A stretch of DNA of 64,000 nt from Streptomyces hawaiiensis (GTDB lineage Bacteria; Actinomycetota; Actinomycetes; Streptomycetales; Streptomycetaceae), in the NCBI RefSeq assembly GCF_004803895.1, contig NZ_CP021978.1:4216001-4280000 (forward strand), in the 5' to 3' direction. Of the stretch, positions 8,683 to 17,413 are shown piece after piece. The notes under the pieces are model-generated. The model was not told the origin of the DNA, searched no databases, and was given only the letters and a program-made list of their open reading frames with translations. Positions within the stretch are counted from its first letter, which is position 1; each line of letters begins with the position of its first letter. The position numbers were made by a program, and so were the translations under genes.

Positions 8683-8731
8683 CTGGAGCACGCCGAGGGG
8701 CGAGGCCGAAAGGCCCGGCTCACGGAAACAT

Positions 8732-8803
8732 GCGGGTGTAGTTCAGTAGTAGAACATCCCCCTTCCAGGGGGAAGGCGCAGTGTGCGATTCCTGTCACCC
8801 GCT
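8732..8803 (+). tRNA. tRNA-Gly (anticodon TCC)
   Basis: A 72-base cloverleaf. The acceptor arms GCGGGTG and CACCCGC pair fully; the anticodon stem TCCCC/GGGGA encloses loop CTTCCAG with anticodon TCC. The T arm reads GCGATTCCTGT. No CCA is encoded. Confidence 0.93.
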
Positions 8804-8883
8804 CTGCATCGCCGTACCGGCCACTCTTGTGGATCAGGTAGGCTGGTGCCCGCACCGATCGGTGAAAGCTGGTCGGGAGCAAT

Positions 8884-8956
8884 GCGGACGTAGCTCAGCT
8901 GGTAGAGCGCAACCTTGCCAAGGTTGAGGTCGCGAGTTCGAACCTCGTCGTCCGCT
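8884..8956 (+). tRNA. tRNA-Gly (anticodon GCC), copy 1
   Basis: A 73-base cloverleaf with acceptor GCGGACG/CGTCCGC and anticodon loop TTGCCAA (GCC). CCA is not encoded. It lies 80 bases after tRNA-Gly(TCC) and is followed by a strong terminator. Confidence 0.95.
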
Positions 8957-8962
8957 CAGGGA

Positions 8963-8998
8963 ATGAAGGCCCCGGTCCATCAGGACCGGGGCCTTCAT
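8963..8998 (+). terminator. Rho-independent-type hairpin after tRNA-Gly
   Basis: A perfect 16-bp inverted repeat (arms 8963-8978 and 8983-8998) with loop ATCA, starting 7 bases after the tRNA. There is no clear T-run, as is common in Streptomyces. Confidence 0.8.
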
Positions 8999-9025
8999 CG
9001 TGTTCCGCCCTCTCCTTCTGACATT

Positions 9026-9045
9026 TGTCATGCCGAGTGATGACA
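9026..9045. promoter_or_regulatory. TGTCAT-N8-ATGACA inverted repeat upstream of the ABC exporter operon
   Basis: A perfect 6-bp inverted repeat with an 8-base spacer, 43 bases before the ABC ATPase start; a further TGACA half-site overlaps on the left. NarL-type regulators bind sites of this size, and the operon encodes one, so autoregulation is plausible (inference). Confidence 0.5.
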
Positions 9046-9088
9046 GCGCGCACTGCTCCCGGGGCTGTCGGGGCGGAACGCTGAAGGC

Positions 9089-10060
9089 ATGGAAACCAAC
9101 GGACACGATCACGTGATTGAGGTCACTGACCTGCGACGTGTGTACGGGGGCGGGTTCGAGGCGGTACGCGGAATCAGTTTCTCCGTCCGACGCGGGGAGA
9201 TCTTCGCACTGCTCGGCACCAACGGCGCGGGCAAGACGTCGACCGTGGAACTCCTGGAGGGACTCGCGGAGCCGGCCGGCGGACGGGTGCGGGTCCTCGG
9301 GCACGACCCGTACACCGACCGGGCCGCCGTACGGCCCCGCACCGGCGTGATGCTCCAGGAAGGCGGCTTTCCCTCCGAGCTCACCGTCGCCGAGACCGCG
9401 CGGATGTGGGCGGGCTGCGTGAGCGGGGCCCGGCCGCCCGCGGAGGTACTGGCGCTGGTCGGCCTGGAGTCGAAGGCCGGCATCCGGGTCAAGCAGCTGT
9501 CCGGCGGCCAGCGGCGCCGCCTCGACCTGGCGCTCGCCCTGCTCGGCGATCCCGAGGTGCTCTTCCTCGACGAACCGTCCACCGGGCTGGACGCCGAAGG
9601 CCGCCGGGCCACCTGGGAGTTGGTGAGCGCGCTGCGCGACGGCGGGACGACGGTGCTGCTGACCACGCACTACCTGGAGGAGGCCGAGAACCTCGCCGAC
9701 CGGCTCGCGATCATGCACGAGGGCCGTATCGCCACCACCGGGACTCCGGCCGAGGTGACCGCGGCGGAGCCGTCGCGGATCTCCTTCGAGCTGCCCGACG
9801 GCTACTTCGTCGGCGACCTTCCGCCGCTCGGCGAGCTGGGCGTCACCGGGCACGAGGCCGACGGCCGCACCCTCCGGCTCCGCACCCACGAACTGCAGCG
9901 CACGGCCACCGGGCTGCTGATGTGGGCCGCACAGGCCCGGGTCGAGCTGCGCCGCCTGGACGTGCGCTCGGCCTCCCTGGAGGAGGCGTTCCTCGGGATC
10001 GCCACGAACGTCTCCACGGAGCAGGCCACCGGCATGACGACGAAGGAGTACGCGGCATGA
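9089..10060 (+). CDS. ABC-2 exporter ATP-binding protein (323 aa)
   Basis: Complete nucleotide-binding subunit: Walker A GTNGAGKTS near residue 46, signature LSGGQRRR near 140, Walker B VLFLDEPSTGLD near 160 and H-loop TTHYLEE. A C-terminal extension of about 100 residues is typical of DrrA/YadG-type drug or lipid exporters. GAAGG lies just upstream of the ATG. Its stop overlaps the permease start (ATGA), and a sensor kinase and regulator follow, so this is a self-regulated exporter operon. The substrate is unknown. Confidence 0.92.
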   Translation: METNGHDHVIEVTDLRRVYGGGFEAVRGISFSVRRGEIFALLGTNGAGKTSTVELLEGLAEPAGGRVRVLGHDPYTDRAAVRPRTGVMLQEGGFPSELTVAETARMWAGCVSGARPPAEVLALVGLESKAGIRVKQLSGGQRRRLDLALALLGDPEVLFLDEPSTGLDAEGRRATWELVSALRDGGTTVLLTTHYLEEAENLADRLAIMHEGRIATTGTPAEVTAAEPSRISFELPDGYFVGDLPPLGELGVTGHEADGRTLRLRTHELQRTATGLLMWAAQARVELRRLDVRSASLEEAFLGIATNVSTEQATGMTTKEYAA

Positions 10061-10860
10061 CCGCCACGCACACGACGCCCCGCCCGGCAGCGGCGGCGAC
10101 GACCCCGCTGAGCCGCATGACCGCTCTCGCCCGCGCCGAACTGACCCTGCTCGGGCGGACCAAGGGCGCGCTCTTCGCCGCGCTGTTCGTGCCGCTGATC
10201 ATGCCGTTCAGCGTCCGGGCGGCGGCCGAGGACATGGACCTCGCCGAGGCGGGGCTGAGCGCCGGCACCCTGGTACTGCCCGCCGCGGTCGGCTTCTCCC
10301 TGCTGTTCGCCGTCTACTCGGTGCTCGTCGGCACGTTCGTCGTCCGGCGTGAGGAGCTCTTCCTCAAGCGGCTGCGCACCGGTGAGCTGCGGGACGTCGA
10401 GATCCTGGCCGGCTCCGCCCTGCCGGCCGTCCTCACCGGGTTGGTCCAGTGCCTGCTGCTGGCGGGGGGCTGCGTCGCGCTGCTGGACCTGTCCGCGCCG
10501 TCGGCGCCCCATCTGGCCGTCCTGGGTCTGCTGTTGGGTTTCGTGATGTGCGCCGCCCTCGCAGCGGCCACCGCGAGTTTCACCCGGACCGGCGAGAGCG
10601 CCCAGGTCACGCCCATGCCGCTGCTGATGGTCTCGATGATCGGCTCCGGCATGTTCTGGCCGCTGGAGCTGATGCCGGACCGGGTGGCCTCCGTCTGCGA
10701 GCTGCTGCCGCTGACGCCCGTCGTCACGCTGGTGCGCGGCGGCTGGACCGGGGACCTCTCCGCGTACGAGGCACTGGGCGCGCTCGCGAGCGCCATGGCC
10801 TGGATCCTCATCGGGGTGTTTGCTGTACGGCGGTGGTTCCGCTGGGAACCGCGGCGCTGA
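10057..10860 (+). CDS. ABC-2 type exporter permease (267 aa)
   Basis: Integral membrane partner of the preceding ATPase. About six hydrophobic segments are visible, for example GALFAALFVPLIMPFSV, VLPAAVGFSLLFAVYSVLVG and the last, ALASAMAWILIGVFAV. The loop containing GMFWPLELMP is characteristic of ABC-2 permeases. I chose the ATG at 10057 because it overlaps the ATPase stop by four bases; the upstream part of the open frame is antisense-like. It is followed 22 bases later by the histidine kinase. Confidence 0.9.
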   Translation: MTATHTTPRPAAAATTPLSRMTALARAELTLLGRTKGALFAALFVPLIMPFSVRAAAEDMDLAEAGLSAGTLVLPAAVGFSLLFAVYSVLVGTFVVRREELFLKRLRTGELRDVEILAGSALPAVLTGLVQCLLLAGGCVALLDLSAPSAPHLAVLGLLLGFVMCAALAAATASFTRTGESAQVTPMPLLMVSMIGSGMFWPLELMPDRVASVCELLPLTPVVTLVRGGWTGDLSAYEALGALASAMAWILIGVFAVRRWFRWEPRR

Positions 10861-10882
10861 CCGAAGGGGGAGTGACGGGCCG

Positions 10883-12166
10883 ATGCGCACGCCGGGCAGG
10901 TGGTGGCGGCACAAGAGCACGCCGGAGAAGGTCGAGACGTACACGCGGTGGTCGTTCCACTTCTTCGCGGTGATGGAGTTCTTCTCCGTCGGGCTCACGT
11001 CCGTGCCTCCGCTCGGGGCGCGGCTGGGCAGTGCCGTCATGCTGGTGGTGGCCGTGCACGCCACCCTCTGCTTCGTGACCGTGTCACGGGCGATCGACTG
11101 GACACGGGGCCGCAGGCCCCAGCCCACCGCGCTGATGTGGACACTGGCCGCCGTCACCGCCACGATCGCCGCGGCGGCGATCGGCCTCGCCGAGCTCGGA
11201 CCCGACGGCGAGAGCGTCGACACCGCCGCCGGTGGCGTCTTCGGAGTGATCCTGGTCTTCGGTCCCGGCATCATCGCGCTCGGCGTCCGCGACCGGCGGC
11301 GCGCGTTCGGCATCGCGGGCGGCTTCGCTGCCGGCACCTGGATCGTGGCGTTCGCGCTCGGAGCCTCCGCGCTCACGGCGCTCTTCACCGCGCTGATCGT
11401 GCTGGTCGGCGGCATGTTCATCACCTTCACGGCCGTCTTCTCGGTGTGGCTGATGAACGCCGTCTTCGAACTCGACGAAGCCCGCGAGACCCGCGCCCGG
11501 CTCGCCGTGGCCGAGGAACGGCTGAGGTTCGGGCGTGATCTGCACGACGTGATGGGGCGCAACCTCGCCGTGATCGCCCTCAAGAGCGAGCTGGCCGTGC
11601 AGCTGGCCCAGCGGGGGCGGCCGGAGGCCGTGACACAGATGGTCGAGGTGCAGCGGCTCGCGCAGGAGTCGCAGCGGGAGGTGCGGGAGGTCGTGCGCGG
11701 CTACCGGGAGGCCGACCTCGGGTCGGAACTCGCCGGTGCGCAAGGGGTGCTGTCGGCGGCCGGCATCGACTGCACCGTCGGCGGGGTGCCGGCGGCGGGG
11801 CTGCCGGCCGCGGTGCAGTCCGCCCTGGGGTGGGTGGTGCGGGAGGCCGCGACGAACGTCCTGCGGCATGGGGACACGCGGCGGTGTGCCGTGCGACTGC
11901 GGGTGCTGGAGGGACGGGTGGTGTTGTCCGTGGAGAACGACGGGGTGAGCGAGGCGGGGACGGAGTCCGGGGCCGGGCCGACCGGCTCGGGGCTCGCCGG
12001 GCTGCGGGAACGGCTGGCGGAGATCGACGGGACGCTGGAGGCCGGTCCGGCCGGGCAAGGGCTGTTCCGGCTGACGGCGGAGATTCCGCTGCCGTCGCGT
12101 TCCGCCCCTTCCGACGCCGTCCCGGCCGCCGTTGGAATGCGTTCCGTGAGTGAGGTCACTTCATGA
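10883..12166 (+). CDS. Two-component sensor histidine kinase, DesK/NarX class (427 aa)
   Basis: Residues 30-190 contain about five or six transmembrane segments with little extracellular sequence, suggesting it senses the membrane or the transporter. The dimerisation/phosphoacceptor helix has RFGRDLHDVMGRNLA, where the His is phosphorylated (HisKA_3 type). The ATPase domain has REAATNVLRHG (N box) and GSGLAGLRERL (G box). GGGGGAG lies about 10 bases upstream of the ATG at 10883. It overlaps the response regulator start by four bases. Confidence 0.92.
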   Translation: MRTPGRWWRHKSTPEKVETYTRWSFHFFAVMEFFSVGLTSVPPLGARLGSAVMLVVAVHATLCFVTVSRAIDWTRGRRPQPTALMWTLAAVTATIAAAAIGLAELGPDGESVDTAAGGVFGVILVFGPGIIALGVRDRRRAFGIAGGFAAGTWIVAFALGASALTALFTALIVLVGGMFITFTAVFSVWLMNAVFELDEARETRARLAVAEERLRFGRDLHDVMGRNLAVIALKSELAVQLAQRGRPEAVTQMVEVQRLAQESQREVREVVRGYREADLGSELAGAQGVLSAAGIDCTVGGVPAAGLPAAVQSALGWVVREAATNVLRHGDTRRCAVRLRVLEGRVVLSVENDGVSEAGTESGAGPTGSGLAGLRERLAEIDGTLEAGPAGQGLFRLTAEIPLPSRSAPSDAVPAAVGMRSVSEVTS

Positions 12167-12783
12167 CGGCCGTGGAGCCGGTCCGGCTGCTGCTCGCCGA
12201 TGACGAGCACCTCATCCGCGGGGCGCTCGCCGCGCTGCTGTCACTGGAGGACGACCTCGTCATCGTCGCCGAGGCGGCCACCGGGCCCGAGGCGATGGCG
12301 ATGGCCCGGGCGCACAAGCCCGATGTCGCCGTGCTGGATCTCCAGATGCCCGGCGCCGACGGTGTGAAGGTCGCCACATCCCTACGGGCCGAACTGCCCG
12401 GATGCAAGGTGCTCATCGTCACCAGCCACGGGCGCCCTGGGCATCTGAAGCGAGCGCTGGAGGCCGGGGTGCGGGGGTTCGTGCCGAAGACGGTGAGCGC
12501 GCAGCGGCTCGCGGAGCTCATCCGTACGGTGCACGCCGGGAACCGTTACGTCGACCCGGAGTTGGCCGCCGACGCGATCGCCGCCGGGGACTCGCCGCTG
12601 ACCGCGCGGGAGGCCGAGGTCCTGGAACTGGCCGCCGACGGAGCGCCCGTCGCGGAGATCGCCGAGCGGGCCGCGCTGTCGCAGGGGACCGTGCGCAACT
12701 ATCTGTCGTCGGCCGTGTCGAAGCTCGGTGCGGAGAACCGGCATGCGGCGGTACGACTCGCGCGGGAGCGAGGTTGGGTATAG
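12163..12783 (+). CDS. NarL/FixJ-type response regulator (206 aa)
   Basis: The receiver domain has Asp13-Asp14 and the phosphorylation site Asp59 (VAVLDLQMPG), with Thr and Lys (VTSH, FVPKT) completing the pocket. The C-terminal LuxR helix-turn-helix begins at LTAREAEVLELAADG and has a recognition helix with TVRNYLSSAVSKLG. It is cognate to the kinase with which it overlaps by four bases, and probably controls the upstream ABC exporter. Confidence 0.94.
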   Translation: MTAVEPVRLLLADDEHLIRGALAALLSLEDDLVIVAEAATGPEAMAMARAHKPDVAVLDLQMPGADGVKVATSLRAELPGCKVLIVTSHGRPGHLKRALEAGVRGFVPKTVSAQRLAELIRTVHAGNRYVDPELAADAIAAGDSPLTAREAEVLELAADGAPVAEIAERAALSQGTVRNYLSSAVSKLGAENRHAAVRLARERGWV

Positions 12784-12805
12784 TGGTTCTCGCGCCACGG
12801 CGCAT

Positions 12806-12878
12806 GCGAACGTAGCTCAGTTGGTAGAGCGCAACCTTGCCAAGGTTGAGGTCGCGAGTTCGAACCTCGTCGTTCGCT
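12806..12878 (+). tRNA. tRNA-Gly (anticodon GCC), copy 2
   Basis: Nearly identical to the copy at 8884. A compensated change in the acceptor stem (GCGAACG/CGTTCGC instead of GCGGACG/CGTCCGC) and one D-arm substitution separate them. Here CCA is encoded at 12879-12881. It begins 23 bases after the response regulator. Confidence 0.95.
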
Positions 12879-12883
12879 CCATC

Positions 12884-12917
12884 GAGAAGCCCCCCGGTTC
12901 CGGCCGGGGGGCTTCTC
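12884..12917. terminator. Bidirectional hairpin between tRNA-Gly and purC
   Basis: A 14-bp perfect inverted repeat (12884-12897 and 12904-12917) with loop TTCCGG, between the 3' ends of the convergent tRNA and purC genes. Confidence 0.8.
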
Positions 12918-12923
12918 TGTGTC

Positions 12924-13823
12924 CTACGACCAGCTCGTGCCGGTCAGGCGCTCGTACGCCTCCACATACTTGGCGCGGGTGGCGTCGACGACCTGCTGGG
13001 GCAGGGCGGGCGGGGGCTGCTCGCTCCTGCGGTCCCAGCCGGACTCCGCCGAGGTCAGCCAGTCCCGGACGAACTGCTTGTCGTACGAGGGCTGCGCGCG
13101 GCCCGGCTGCCACTGGTCGGCCGGCCAGAAGCGGGAGGAGTCCGCGGTGAGGACCTCGTCCGCGAGGACCAGGCCGTCGCCGTCGAAGCCGAACTCGAAC
13201 TTCGTGTCCGCGAGGATGATGCCCCGCTCCCGGGCGATGTCCCGGCCCCGGGAGTAGACGGCGAGGGTCGCCTGGCGCAGTTGGGCGGCGGTCTCCGCGC
13301 CGATCTGGCGGGCGACCTCCTCGTAGGAGACGTTCTCGTCGTGCTCGCCGACGGCCGCCTTGGTGGCCGGGGTGAAGATCGGGGCGGGCAGTTCGCTGCC
13401 GTCGACCAGACCTTCCGGCAGGGCGAGGCCGCAGACCGTGCGGGTCTCGTTGTACTCGGCGAGGCCCGAGCCGGTGAGGTAGCCGCGGGCCACGCACTCC
13501 ACGGGGACCATCTGGAGCGACTTGCAGACCAGCGTGCGCCCCGCCCAGTCGGCGGGGGCGCCCGCGGGCAGTTCCGTGCTCAGGACGTGGTTCGGGACCA
13601 GGTCGGCGAGCCGGTCGAACCACCACAGGGACAGCTGCGTGAGGATCCGGCCCTTGTCGGGGATCTCGGTCGGCAGCACCCAGTCGTAGGCGGACATGCG
13701 GTCGCTGGCGACCATCACGAGGTCGCCCGCCTCGTTCCGGTACAGCTCGCGCACCTTGCCGGTGTGCAGATGCACCAGGCCCGGAACCTGGATCGGCTCG
13801 GGCTTTTCGACGAATCCGGACAC
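12924..13823 (-). CDS. purC: SAICAR synthase PurC (299 aa)
   Basis: Joins aspartate to CAIR using ATP to make SAICAR in purine synthesis. Signatures are HTGKVRELY near residue 20 (ATP site), ASDRMSAYDWVLP, and ARGYLTGSGLAEYNE. At about 299 residues it is the long actinobacterial/yeast-like form. It is the first gene of its own transcript, separate from the purSQL operon, with a terminator just after its stop. Confidence 0.97.
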   Translation of the reverse strand: MSGFVEKPEPIQVPGLVHLHTGKVRELYRNEAGDLVMVASDRMSAYDWVLPTEIPDKGRILTQLSLWWFDRLADLVPNHVLSTELPAGAPADWAGRTLVCKSLQMVPVECVARGYLTGSGLAEYNETRTVCGLALPEGLVDGSELPAPIFTPATKAAVGEHDENVSYEEVARQIGAETAAQLRQATLAVYSRGRDIARERGIILADTKFEFGFDGDGLVLADEVLTADSSRFWPADQWQPGRAQPSYDKQFVRDWLTSAESGWDRRSEQPPPALPQQVVDATRAKYVEAYERLTGTSWS

Positions 13824-13892
13824 GGTTCCTCCCCGTGGTTCTGTCTCAGTGGCTCGATTCTCCCGTATGCGAGCTTGATCACCGACAGCGGG

Positions 13893-15368
13893 TCAGTCGC
13901 GTTTGCAGATGCGGTCCAGGAGATTCGCGGTGGCGCGCTGGATGCGCGGGTCGACGTGGCCGGGGCGGTCCAGGGCCGGGGACCAGGCGAACGTTCCGGC
14001 TGCGAAGACCCAGGCGCCGGAGGGGGCGCGGTACAGGGACGTCTCCTGGTGGCGCGGGACCCCCTCCTTGTCGGTGTACGGGGAGTGGGCGAGCAGCATG
14101 CGCTCCTCGTGCTCGGGCAGCGGGGTGCGCGGGAAGTAGCGGTCGGCCTCGCCCGCCACCAGGTTCTCGATCTCGTCGCCCTCGTGCGCCCCGGTCGCCT
14201 CCCACAGCCAGTGCCCGGCGTTGCGCACGATCAGCGGGTGCGGTTCGGGGACGGGCCCGGCGTACTGGATGCCCAGGAGCTGCTGCTCCGCCCGGTCGAT
14301 CTCCCGCCACAGCACCGGCTTGCCCGGGCCCCGGCGCTTTCGGCAGGTCAGCAGCCGGTCGGGGACGCCGGACGGGGAGGGGCCCAGCTCCACCTGCCAG
14401 TACATGGAGTTGGCGGAGAGGAAGACCAGCGAGGTGCCGGCGTCGCGGGCGCGCTCCACCGTGGCGCGCATGGCGGCCGACCAGTACTCGTCGTGGCCCG
14501 GGAAGACCAGTCCCCGGTAGCGGGTGGCGTCGACGCGGCCCGCGTGCAGGTCGCTGGCGTCGGCGTAGGCCACGTCGTAGCCGTAGCGCTCGGCCCAGCG
14601 GATGAAGTCGTAGGCGTGCCCGACATGGAGGGGGAGGCCGGCTCCCGCGTACGGGCGGTCGAAGGAGACCGTCGTGGCGGCCTCGGACTCGCCGAGCAGA
14701 CGGCCCCTCTCGTCCCAGGCGTGGTAGAGGCTCGCGCCGGTGCGGCCGTCCTCCGGGTAGAGGTTGTACGCCTGCCAGGTCACGTCGGGCAGCACGAGCA
14801 GCAGGTCGGCGGGCTGGTCGTGCCGGACGGTGAAGGGAACGTGGGAGCGGTAGCCGTCGGCGGTGGTGAGGACCGCGACGTAGGCGCCGATGTTCCAGTA
14901 CGACGGCACCTGGAGCCGCCAGGACAGCCACCAGTGGTGGCAGGAGACCGTGCGGTCTGCGGCGAGCGGTGCGGGCTGGACGATTCCGGACAGGCGCGGG
15001 CTGGTGGTGATCTTCGCGGCGCCGTCACCGCCGTAGTGGCCGATGCGGTAGATGTCGACGGCGAACTGCTGCGGCGGGTCGACGGTGATGTGGAAGTCGA
15101 CGGCCTCGCCGGGCGCGACCGCGCCGGTGGAGGTGAAGCCCTTGATCTGGCGGTGGACGTCGTCGGCCGCGCGGGGGCCGCCCGAGCGGCTGCCCTTCTT
15201 CGACGGGTGGGGGGCGTCCCGGTCCACGTACCAGGGGACGACCTGGCCCGAGTCGTCGAAGTACGTCACGTTGCCGCGCAGCCAGGGGACGGGGCCCTGC
15301 CCGAAGGGATCCGTCACGGCGTGCGCCAGCGCTCCCGACTCCCAGCGGCGGATCTGCTCCGAACCCAT
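13893..15368 (-). CDS. N,N-dimethylformamidase beta-subunit-like protein (491 aa)
   Basis: Almost the whole protein matches the pattern of the DMFase large-subunit C-terminal family: WYVDRDAPH near the start, DIYRIGHYGG, DVTWQAYNLYPEDG, the acidic FPGHDEYWS motif, and W(x)A-rich C-terminal segments. True DMFase uses a mononuclear iron site of two Tyr and one Glu; whether these are all kept needs alignment. No signal peptide or small-subunit gene is seen, so amidase activity is unproven. It is common next to purC/purD in Streptomyces. Confidence 0.75.
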   Translation of the reverse strand: MGSEQIRRWESGALAHAVTDPFGQGPVPWLRGNVTYFDDSGQVVPWYVDRDAPHPSKKGSRSGGPRAADDVHRQIKGFTSTGAVAPGEAVDFHITVDPPQQFAVDIYRIGHYGGDGAAKITTSPRLSGIVQPAPLAADRTVSCHHWWLSWRLQVPSYWNIGAYVAVLTTADGYRSHVPFTVRHDQPADLLLVLPDVTWQAYNLYPEDGRTGASLYHAWDERGRLLGESEAATTVSFDRPYAGAGLPLHVGHAYDFIRWAERYGYDVAYADASDLHAGRVDATRYRGLVFPGHDEYWSAAMRATVERARDAGTSLVFLSANSMYWQVELGPSPSGVPDRLLTCRKRRGPGKPVLWREIDRAEQQLLGIQYAGPVPEPHPLIVRNAGHWLWEATGAHEGDEIENLVAGEADRYFPRTPLPEHEERMLLAHSPYTDKEGVPRHQETSLYRAPSGAWVFAAGTFAWSPALDRPGHVDPRIQRATANLLDRICKRD

Positions 15369-15583
15369 GATGCTTCCCCTCCCCTTCGCCCCCGTGGTGG
15401 TGCCGTGCCGGTGTGGTGTGTGCGGTGTTCTGCGGTACGAGCGACGCCTTCGTGCTTATGTGCTTGTCGTATGTCGCAAGCCCTTGCCCTGCGCGCGAAC
15501 GGTCCAAGCACATCACATAACGCGCGCGCTTCGTCACTGTTCGTTTCGAATTGGCCAGAACCGGAAGCGGGTGCTCCGGTGGT

Positions 15584-17413
15584 TCAGCCGAGACGGACCG
15601 GCTTCTCCGGGCGTATGCCGAGCTGGGAGAGCCAGACCCGCAGGGGGGTGGCGTCGCCGTCCTCGATGAGGGTGAGGACCTTGGGCGCCAGATCGGCCGT
15701 GCGCTCACCGTCGACCAGGAGGGTCGGGCCGTCCAGCCAGTCCAGGCCCGGGGTGGCGCCGGCGGTGTCCATCGCGGCGCAGCAGACCATCGCGGTGAGG
15801 TGGTCGGCGAGCAGTTCTCTGGCCGTGCGCGGGGGCTGGAGGGGGAAGAGGGGCAGGGCCCGGTCGTCCCAGAGCGCCGCGGGGTCGGACGAGAGGGACG
15901 GCGGGGCGGGCGACGGGGCCGCCGGGGAGGGGGCGGCCTCCTCACGGGCCAGTTCGGCGCTGAGCCGGGCGGCGAGGGTGGCGCTCGGGGCCGTCGCACC
16001 GGAGAGGTCCTCGTCGTCGAGGGGGTCCGGTGCGCCGGGGGTGCGGGTCGGGGCGGTGTCCGGCCCGGAGCCGGGCGGGTCTCCTGCGGGGCTGTCGGCC
16101 GCGGCGCTCTCAGCCGTCCACGCGGGACCCGTGTCCGTGAGGTGGTCGAGGACGCGGGACAGAGTCGGGGCGCCGGTGGCGGGGGCCGTGGGGCCGGTCG
16201 CGGGGCGGACGCCCATCGCGTCCAGGACGCGGTGGAGCCGGGCCGCGTCGAGACGCCACTTGCGGTCCACGACCTCTTCCGGATACTCGCTCCAGGCCAC
16301 CGGCGACCAGTCGGGTCCGGGCCCGGCGGGGCCGCCGTGGAAGAGGCGGGCGGCGAGCAGGGAGGCGGCCTCGTCGACCGCGCCCGGCTCCTCCAGCAGA
16401 TCGCAGGCGGGCCGCTCACCGAGCCGGGAGGCGAAGCCCTCGGCCAGGCGGTCGCGCCGGGACAGCTCCGTGAGCGCCGCGACCACACCGGCGTCCAGCC
16501 GGGACGGCCAGCGGCCCATCCGCCAGGCGGGCAGCGCGACCCGGGTCAGCAGCCGGTCCCAGCCCGCGTACGCCAGGCCCACCTGCTCCTGGGCGACGAT
16601 CCGCAGCCCGTAATCCACAGCCTGTGCACGCTCCGCGGCCGCGGCCGCCACGCCCCGCTCCATCTCGCCGGCATGGCCGCGGCAACTGCGCAGCAGAAGC
16701 CGGGCGACCCAGCCGACCCCGGCGAGCACCGCCCGCGACACCGGATCCCGGCGGGGCGCCGAGGCCACGGCCACCGCGGCGTCCAGGCCCCGGACGAAGC
16801 GCCGGGCGGCTGCTATGTCCGGGTGCGCCGAGGGGCCCGTACCGGCGATGACCGGGGCGAGGACCGCGCGCAGCTCGCCGACCCGCATCCACCACAGGAA
16901 CGGGGAGCCGATGACGAGGACCGGCGCGACGGGGTGCCGGCGGTGCGCCTGCTTGCCCGCTCCCGCTATGTCGTGGTGCTCCTCGGCCGGAGGCGGCCCG
17001 TGGGCCGGGTGCGTCCGGTCCTCCAGCCAGCTGTCGCAGTCCGGGGTGAGCGCTATCGCGGAGGGCGCGGGGACGTCGAGGCGGTCGGCCAGATCACGCA
17101 CCATCCGGTACAGGTCGGGAGCCGCCTCCTCGGTGACCGGGACGGTCGGGCTCATGGCGGGCCGGGCCCGGGCGACGACCAGGGCGATCCCGGCGGCCGC
17201 GAGCAGTACGAGAACCGCGACCGGCGTCAGGACCCAGCGGGCCGCGTCCCAGCCGGGGCCCTCCAGGCGGTCGCCGGCGGCGCCCGCGAGCAGGATCACG
17301 GCGACGGCGGCCGGCAGCAGGGCGACGGCCAGTGCGCGGCTGCGGATCCGCAGCACGGCCAGTGCCCGTGCCCGCGCGGCCTGCGCGCCTGCTTCCACAC
17401 CCATTCCGGTCAC
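15584..17413 (-). CDS. Membrane protein resembling an M48 peptidase without the zinc motif (609 aa)
   Basis: Two transmembrane segments near residues 20-70 (RALAVALLPAAVAVILLAGA and VLTPVAVLVLLAAAGIALVV) are followed by VTEEAAPDLYRMVRDLADRLDVPAP, a segment typical of M48 (HtpX/Ste24-like) peptidases. At the place where those enzymes have LRAVLAHELGH, this protein reads LRAVLAPVIAG, so the HEXXH motif is absent. The remainder is Ala/Pro-rich and has no recognised domain. I chose the GTG at 17413 because GAGG lies 6 bases upstream. Probably a non-catalytic relative (inference). Confidence 0.65.
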   Translation of the reverse strand: MTGMGVEAGAQAARARALAVLRIRSRALAVALLPAAVAVILLAGAAGDRLEGPGWDAARWVLTPVAVLVLLAAAGIALVVARARPAMSPTVPVTEEAAPDLYRMVRDLADRLDVPAPSAIALTPDCDSWLEDRTHPAHGPPPAEEHHDIAGAGKQAHRRHPVAPVLVIGSPFLWWMRVGELRAVLAPVIAGTGPSAHPDIAAARRFVRGLDAAVAVASAPRRDPVSRAVLAGVGWVARLLLRSCRGHAGEMERGVAAAAAERAQAVDYGLRIVAQEQVGLAYAGWDRLLTRVALPAWRMGRWPSRLDAGVVAALTELSRRDRLAEGFASRLGERPACDLLEEPGAVDEAASLLAARLFHGGPAGPGPDWSPVAWSEYPEEVVDRKWRLDAARLHRVLDAMGVRPATGPTAPATGAPTLSRVLDHLTDTGPAWTAESAAADSPAGDPPGSGPDTAPTRTPGAPDPLDDEDLSGATAPSATLAARLSAELAREEAAPSPAAPSPAPPSLSSDPAALWDDRALPLFPLQPPRTARELLADHLTAMVCCAAMDTAGATPGLDWLDGPTLLVDGERTADLAPKVLTLIEDGDATPLRVWLSQLGIRPEKPVRLG

